Part shown: positions 17,953 to 20,736 of the stretch, piece by piece
Layout: the number at the start of each line of letters is the position of its first letter
How positions within the stretch are numbered: position 1 is the stretch's first letter
Assembly (NCBI GenBank): GCA_027575765.1
Contig: JANBPT010000855.1
Location: 1-20,736, forward strand
Length of the DNA: 20,736 bases
Source: Tieghemiomyces parasiticus
Lineage: Eukaryota > Kickxellomycota > Dimargaritomycetes > Dimargaritales > Dimargaritaceae
Reading direction: 5' to 3'
Notes under the pieces: generated by a model
Told to the model about the DNA's origin: nothing
Databases searched by the model: none
The model's input: the letters and a program-made list of their open reading frames with translations, nothing else
Translations under genes and position numbers: made by a program

Positions 17953-20028
17953 TTAACAGGCCGACGACGACAGAGGGTGCTGAGGACTGTTGCTGCTATG
18001 GCCGCTGTCACGACCCAACTGACTAGGGTGGTGGTGGGTCTGCGGCTGGGGCTGAGGGGTCTGGTGGTGGCCAACGTTCCCGACAATGGGGCCGCCGCCT
18101 AGGGGGTTGTGACCACGAGTACCCGCCGCATGGATTAAGGGACTGGTGGCACCGGTAGGCGAAGGTTTGAGTACGGGAGAGTTAACTACCGAGTTGCTGG
18201 CAGAGTGGAGAGAACTCGGAGGGATGGGCAGGGTCTGTTCGGCGCGGATCTTGTTCCGCTCGACCTGGGTGAAGAAGAAATTCTCAATCACGTGGGGTTC
18301 AACGGTGATGGCCATATTGTTGCGGTTGATGATGCAATCCGAATCGGCGTAACCGAGGAGGGACTCAAAGTCGGAGCTGTGGTGGCCCCGGATCCGGCGG
18401 ATTTCAGAGCTGGAGTAGTTGACCAGCCCGTGGCCGATAACAATCCTCTCCACGGCCAGGTCGCAGGAGTGGCCCTGAGCGGCATTAGTCGCCAGAGCTG
18501 CGGCCGATGCCGATGTAGTGACCGCTTCGCGATGCAGATCGGTAATCCCGGCGACAGCGGGGGGCGCTGCCCCGTCCACGATCGGTAGGGTATTGGTGCT
18601 CCCGGACTTGTTGAGGGACGGACGGCGCAGGTGAGTGTGGGCCAGTTTGCTGCGCAGGGCAGCGGTGGGCAGCCGCCCAAAGCTAAGCCCGCTGTCATCC
18701 TCCCGTTCCTCGTCGTTGGCGCTGTCCCCACTGGTAGTGCTGCGATCCGAGGTGGAACTGGTGGTGGAGTTGGAACGGCTGAGCCCAGCCCCATGGTCCA
18801 TCTTGCGGGTCTCGTAGACGATCCGGGCACACTGGTTAGGAGCGAAACTGCCTTCAACGCGGATCACACCCGCAGCGAATAGGCTCTTCTTGTACTTGGA
18901 CATGGCGACCATGGCGCCAGCGTCGACGATGATGGTACCAGCGTTGTGCAGGCCATGCAGGATCCACCATTTGCGGTCCACCATCGGGTTCGGCTGAGCG
19001 ACGAAGCGCGTGTAGTAAGGTTCAGCCGGGGCAGCGAGGAGCGGGGAGGTAGCACCCGACATCAAGCCATCATCGGAGGCCGGGGGCATGTTACAGAGAT
19101 CCGGGGCCAGTTCTCGGACAATGTCCAGAACACGCAGGGCAGTGGACCCGCGCGTAATGATGGTGTCGACGCCCTTGGAGTTGGCCAGTTCGGCGGCAAC
19201 AAGCTTGGTGATCATACCACCGGTGCCCACCGACGACCCGGCGTCACTAACGATGATCTGCTCCTTGAGAGTCTGAATGTCATGCACATTGACGATAGGC
19301 TGGGCGTCCGGGTTAGTGCGCGGATTGTCGGTATAGAGGCAGTCCACGTCGGTCAAAAGGAACAGGAAGTCGGCATGAACCATACCGGCGGTGATGGCCG
19401 ACAGGGTGTCATTGTCGCCGAAGCGAATCTCGCCCACGCTGATGGTATCGTTTTCATTGACAATGGGGATGACGCCCATATCGAGGAGGGCCTCGAAGCA
19501 GTGGCAGGCATTCAGATACTGGGTACGCTGGGCCAGGTCGTTGCGGGTGAGTAGCACCTGGGCGATGGGCTGGCCCAGCTGGCCAAACAGGTCGTCCCAC
19601 AGGGCCATCAGGCGGCCCTGGCCCACGGCGGCCACGGCCTGCTTCTTGGATAGCTCCTTCGGCTTGTGGGGCACATTCAGACGGCGGAGACCAACGCCGA
19701 CGGCGCCACTGGACACGAGAATGACCCGGTGACCCAGGTTGCGTAGTTTGGTTACGAGCTCGACCATGAGAGCGAGGGTGGCAAGCTGGGGCATGTGGGT
19801 GTCCGGATCACAGATGGACGAGGTCCCCAACTTGAGCACGATGGTCAGACCCGTCTTGGCGGCCTTGTTAAGCGGGTGCTGGTGGTGGGGCGGCGCTTCG
19901 CCGACCAATGTCTGGTCATGTTGGGGGTCGACGAGACCGCTAGACGAGGGTCGAGTGGTGAAAGACGGGGGTACCTCAGTCCCGTTCAGAGTGACCTGGG
20001 AGGAGAGAGGGGTGTTCGACACGGTCAT
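17953..20028 (-). CDS. PRO1: glutamate 5-kinase (proline biosynthesis), enlarged
   Basis: ATP-dependent gamma-glutamyl kinase, the first and usually proline-inhibited step of proline synthesis in the cytosol. It has 691 residues versus about 430 in yeast Pro1 and 367 in E. coli ProB. A kinase domain of the amino-acid-kinase fold covers about 60-312: KLGTSS (66-71), VSSGAVGVG (105-113), VNENDTIS (190-197), RFGDNDTLSA (202-211), DVDCLYTDNP (227-236), GTGGMITKL (268-276). A PUA domain runs from about 349 to 580 (AGTIIVDAGA, then GLVNYSSSEIRRIRG and LLGYADSDCIINRNNMA). It is split by about 120 extra Ser/Thr/Ala-rich residues (410-525). The N-terminal 58 and C-terminal about 105 residues are disordered, the latter rich in His, Pro, Gly and Gln. 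No intron is needed. Stand-alone kinase, not a P5CS fusion, fits fungi. Confidence 0.97.
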   Translation of the reverse strand: MTVSNTPLSSQVTLNGTEVPPSFTTRPSSSGLVDPQHDQTLVGEAPPHHQHPLNKAAKTGLTIVLKLGTSSICDPDTHMPQLATLALMVELVTKLRNLGHRVILVSSGAVGVGLRRLNVPHKPKELSKKQAVAAVGQGRLMALWDDLFGQLGQPIAQVLLTRNDLAQRTQYLNACHCFEALLDMGVIPIVNENDTISVGEIRFGDNDTLSAITAGMVHADFLFLLTDVDCLYTDNPRTNPDAQPIVNVHDIQTLKEQIIVSDAGSSVGTGGMITKLVAAELANSKGVDTIITRGSTALRVLDIVRELAPDLCNMPPASDDGLMSGATSPLLAAPAEPYYTRFVAQPNPMVDRKWWILHGLHNAGTIIVDAGAMVAMSKYKKSLFAAGVIRVEGSFAPNQCARIVYETRKMDHGAGLSRSNSTTSSTSDRSTTSGDSANDEEREDDSGLSFGRLPTAALRSKLAHTHLRRPSLNKSGSTNTLPIVDGAAPPAVAGITDLHREAVTTSASAAALATNAAQGHSCDLAVERIVIGHGLVNYSSSEIRRIRGHHSSDFESLLGYADSDCIINRNNMAITVEPHVIENFFFTQVERNKIRAEQTLPIPPSSLHSASNSVVNSPVLKPSPTGATSPLIHAAGTRGHNPLGGGPIVGNVGHHQTPQPQPQTHHHPSQLGRDSGHSSNSPQHPLSSSAC

Positions 20029-20736
20029 GATGAAGTGGGTAATGTGATAAAATATACCTGAGGTTTAGCTAGACACGATGTCGTGGGGCGACAATACGGT
20101 AAAAGAGAAAATGATAATTGAATGTGGCCGAAGCGAAACGTGGCTAGATCGAAGTTAAGGGACCCTGACGATGTAAAGGTGCGCTTATCAGGTGGCTACA
20201 GCAAAGTGGTAATGTACTACTGAAAGATGGGATGTAAACAGAGAGAGTAGTGGCTAGGAAAGCGGGGCGGAGAATTATGGGAAGCGGTCAGTCGATCATG
20301 CGCAGTAATGCACTGTGGCTGATGGATAATGGAGAAGCACGTAATGTGGGGCTGGCCAGGCAAGGTGGTGGATAAGGGGTGTGAGGAGGGCGGGATTATT
20401 TTTTTGGTATCAAATCAGGCCGCTTAATTGTAGATCTTGTGAACAAGGTGAGGTGAAACAGGGGGTAAGTACACGTCGAGGTTCGATATAAAACCGCCGG
20501 GTTGGAGTGGGTGTGACAGAGAGAAGTGGCGCAATGTTTGTGAAGGAGAGCGGGATGTAGACCGAGGGTGCAGAAAAGAAGGGGGGAAGGGGGTTTCACG
20601 TTAAACCTGTAGACGACATTGGATGTTACCGGGTACAGTCGATCAGAAAATGACAGGGCGACAATGGGGGATTGGTTCGCAAGTAGTAAACGAGGGCAGT
20701 AGACAACAGAAAGGTGGACGATGCCAGGGTTATGGC
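20029..20736. other. upstream region of PRO1; no gene recognised
   Basis: Plus-strand purine-rich sequence without a convincing frame. GATAAAATATA near 20047 could contribute to the PRO1 core promoter on the minus strand. No divergent gene start was recognised before the window ends. Confidence 0.5.

Noticed and set aside
18146..20061. Many open frames on both strands over PRO1, up to 202 codons
   Set aside because: All lie within the glutamate 5-kinase coding sequence in other frames; none has a domain or motif of its own.
1..20736. tRNA, rRNA or CRISPR elements
   Set aside because: I searched by eye for T-arm GGTTCGA-like boxes and evenly spaced repeats; the few GTTCGA/GTTCAAAT hits lack a partner A-box or cloverleaf, and no array exists.

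Overview
The window reads as nuclear DNA of a fungus. The evidence is spliceosomal introns with GT(A/G)(A/G)GT-type donors and YAG acceptors, Kozak-like starts, a stand-alone glutamate 5-kinase (fungi keep it separate from the reductase, whereas plants and animals fuse the two), a bZIP regulator, very short secreted proteins and retroelement debris. The genes are sparse and partly intron-dense, which could fit an early-diverging fungus, but that placement is inference.

Layout. 1-870: no recognised gene. 870-1084: an old, diverged, inverted copy of an interspersed repeat. 1638-3374 (minus): a nine-exon gene for a PPIL1/Cyp1-type cyclophilin; I rebuilt it by splicing because no single open frame shows it. 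3375-5800: no recognised gene, with a hairpin and a repeated 9-mer. 5801-6151: repeat copy A. 6411-7775 (minus): a bZIP transcription factor of two exons. 8056-8887 (minus): a decayed non-LTR retrotransposon tail followed by a purine-rich tract. 8929-13018: mostly unassigned, with three weak gene candidates and two dinucleotide tracts. 13081-13362 (plus): a small secreted protein. 14250-14600: repeat copy B, identical to A over 351 bp. 16116-16345: a diverged 115-bp tandem duplication. 16868-17074 (plus): a second small secreted protein with a coiled coil. 17953-20028 (minus): an enlarged glutamate 5-kinase. 20029-20736: its upstream region, with no gene seen.

The genes do not form a pathway. 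PRO1 catalyses the first step of proline synthesis. The cyclophilin family belongs to the spliceosome. The bZIP protein is a DNA-binding regulator of unknown targets. The two tiny secreted proteins resemble each other in signal peptide and promoter layout. Copies A and B flank the bZIP gene and the first secreted-protein gene as direct repeats about 8.1 kb apart.

Five protein-coding genes are supported well (cyclophilin, bZIP, two secreted peptides, PRO1). Everything else that looks open is given with low confidence, because at this base composition open stretches of 60-130 codons are expected by chance.
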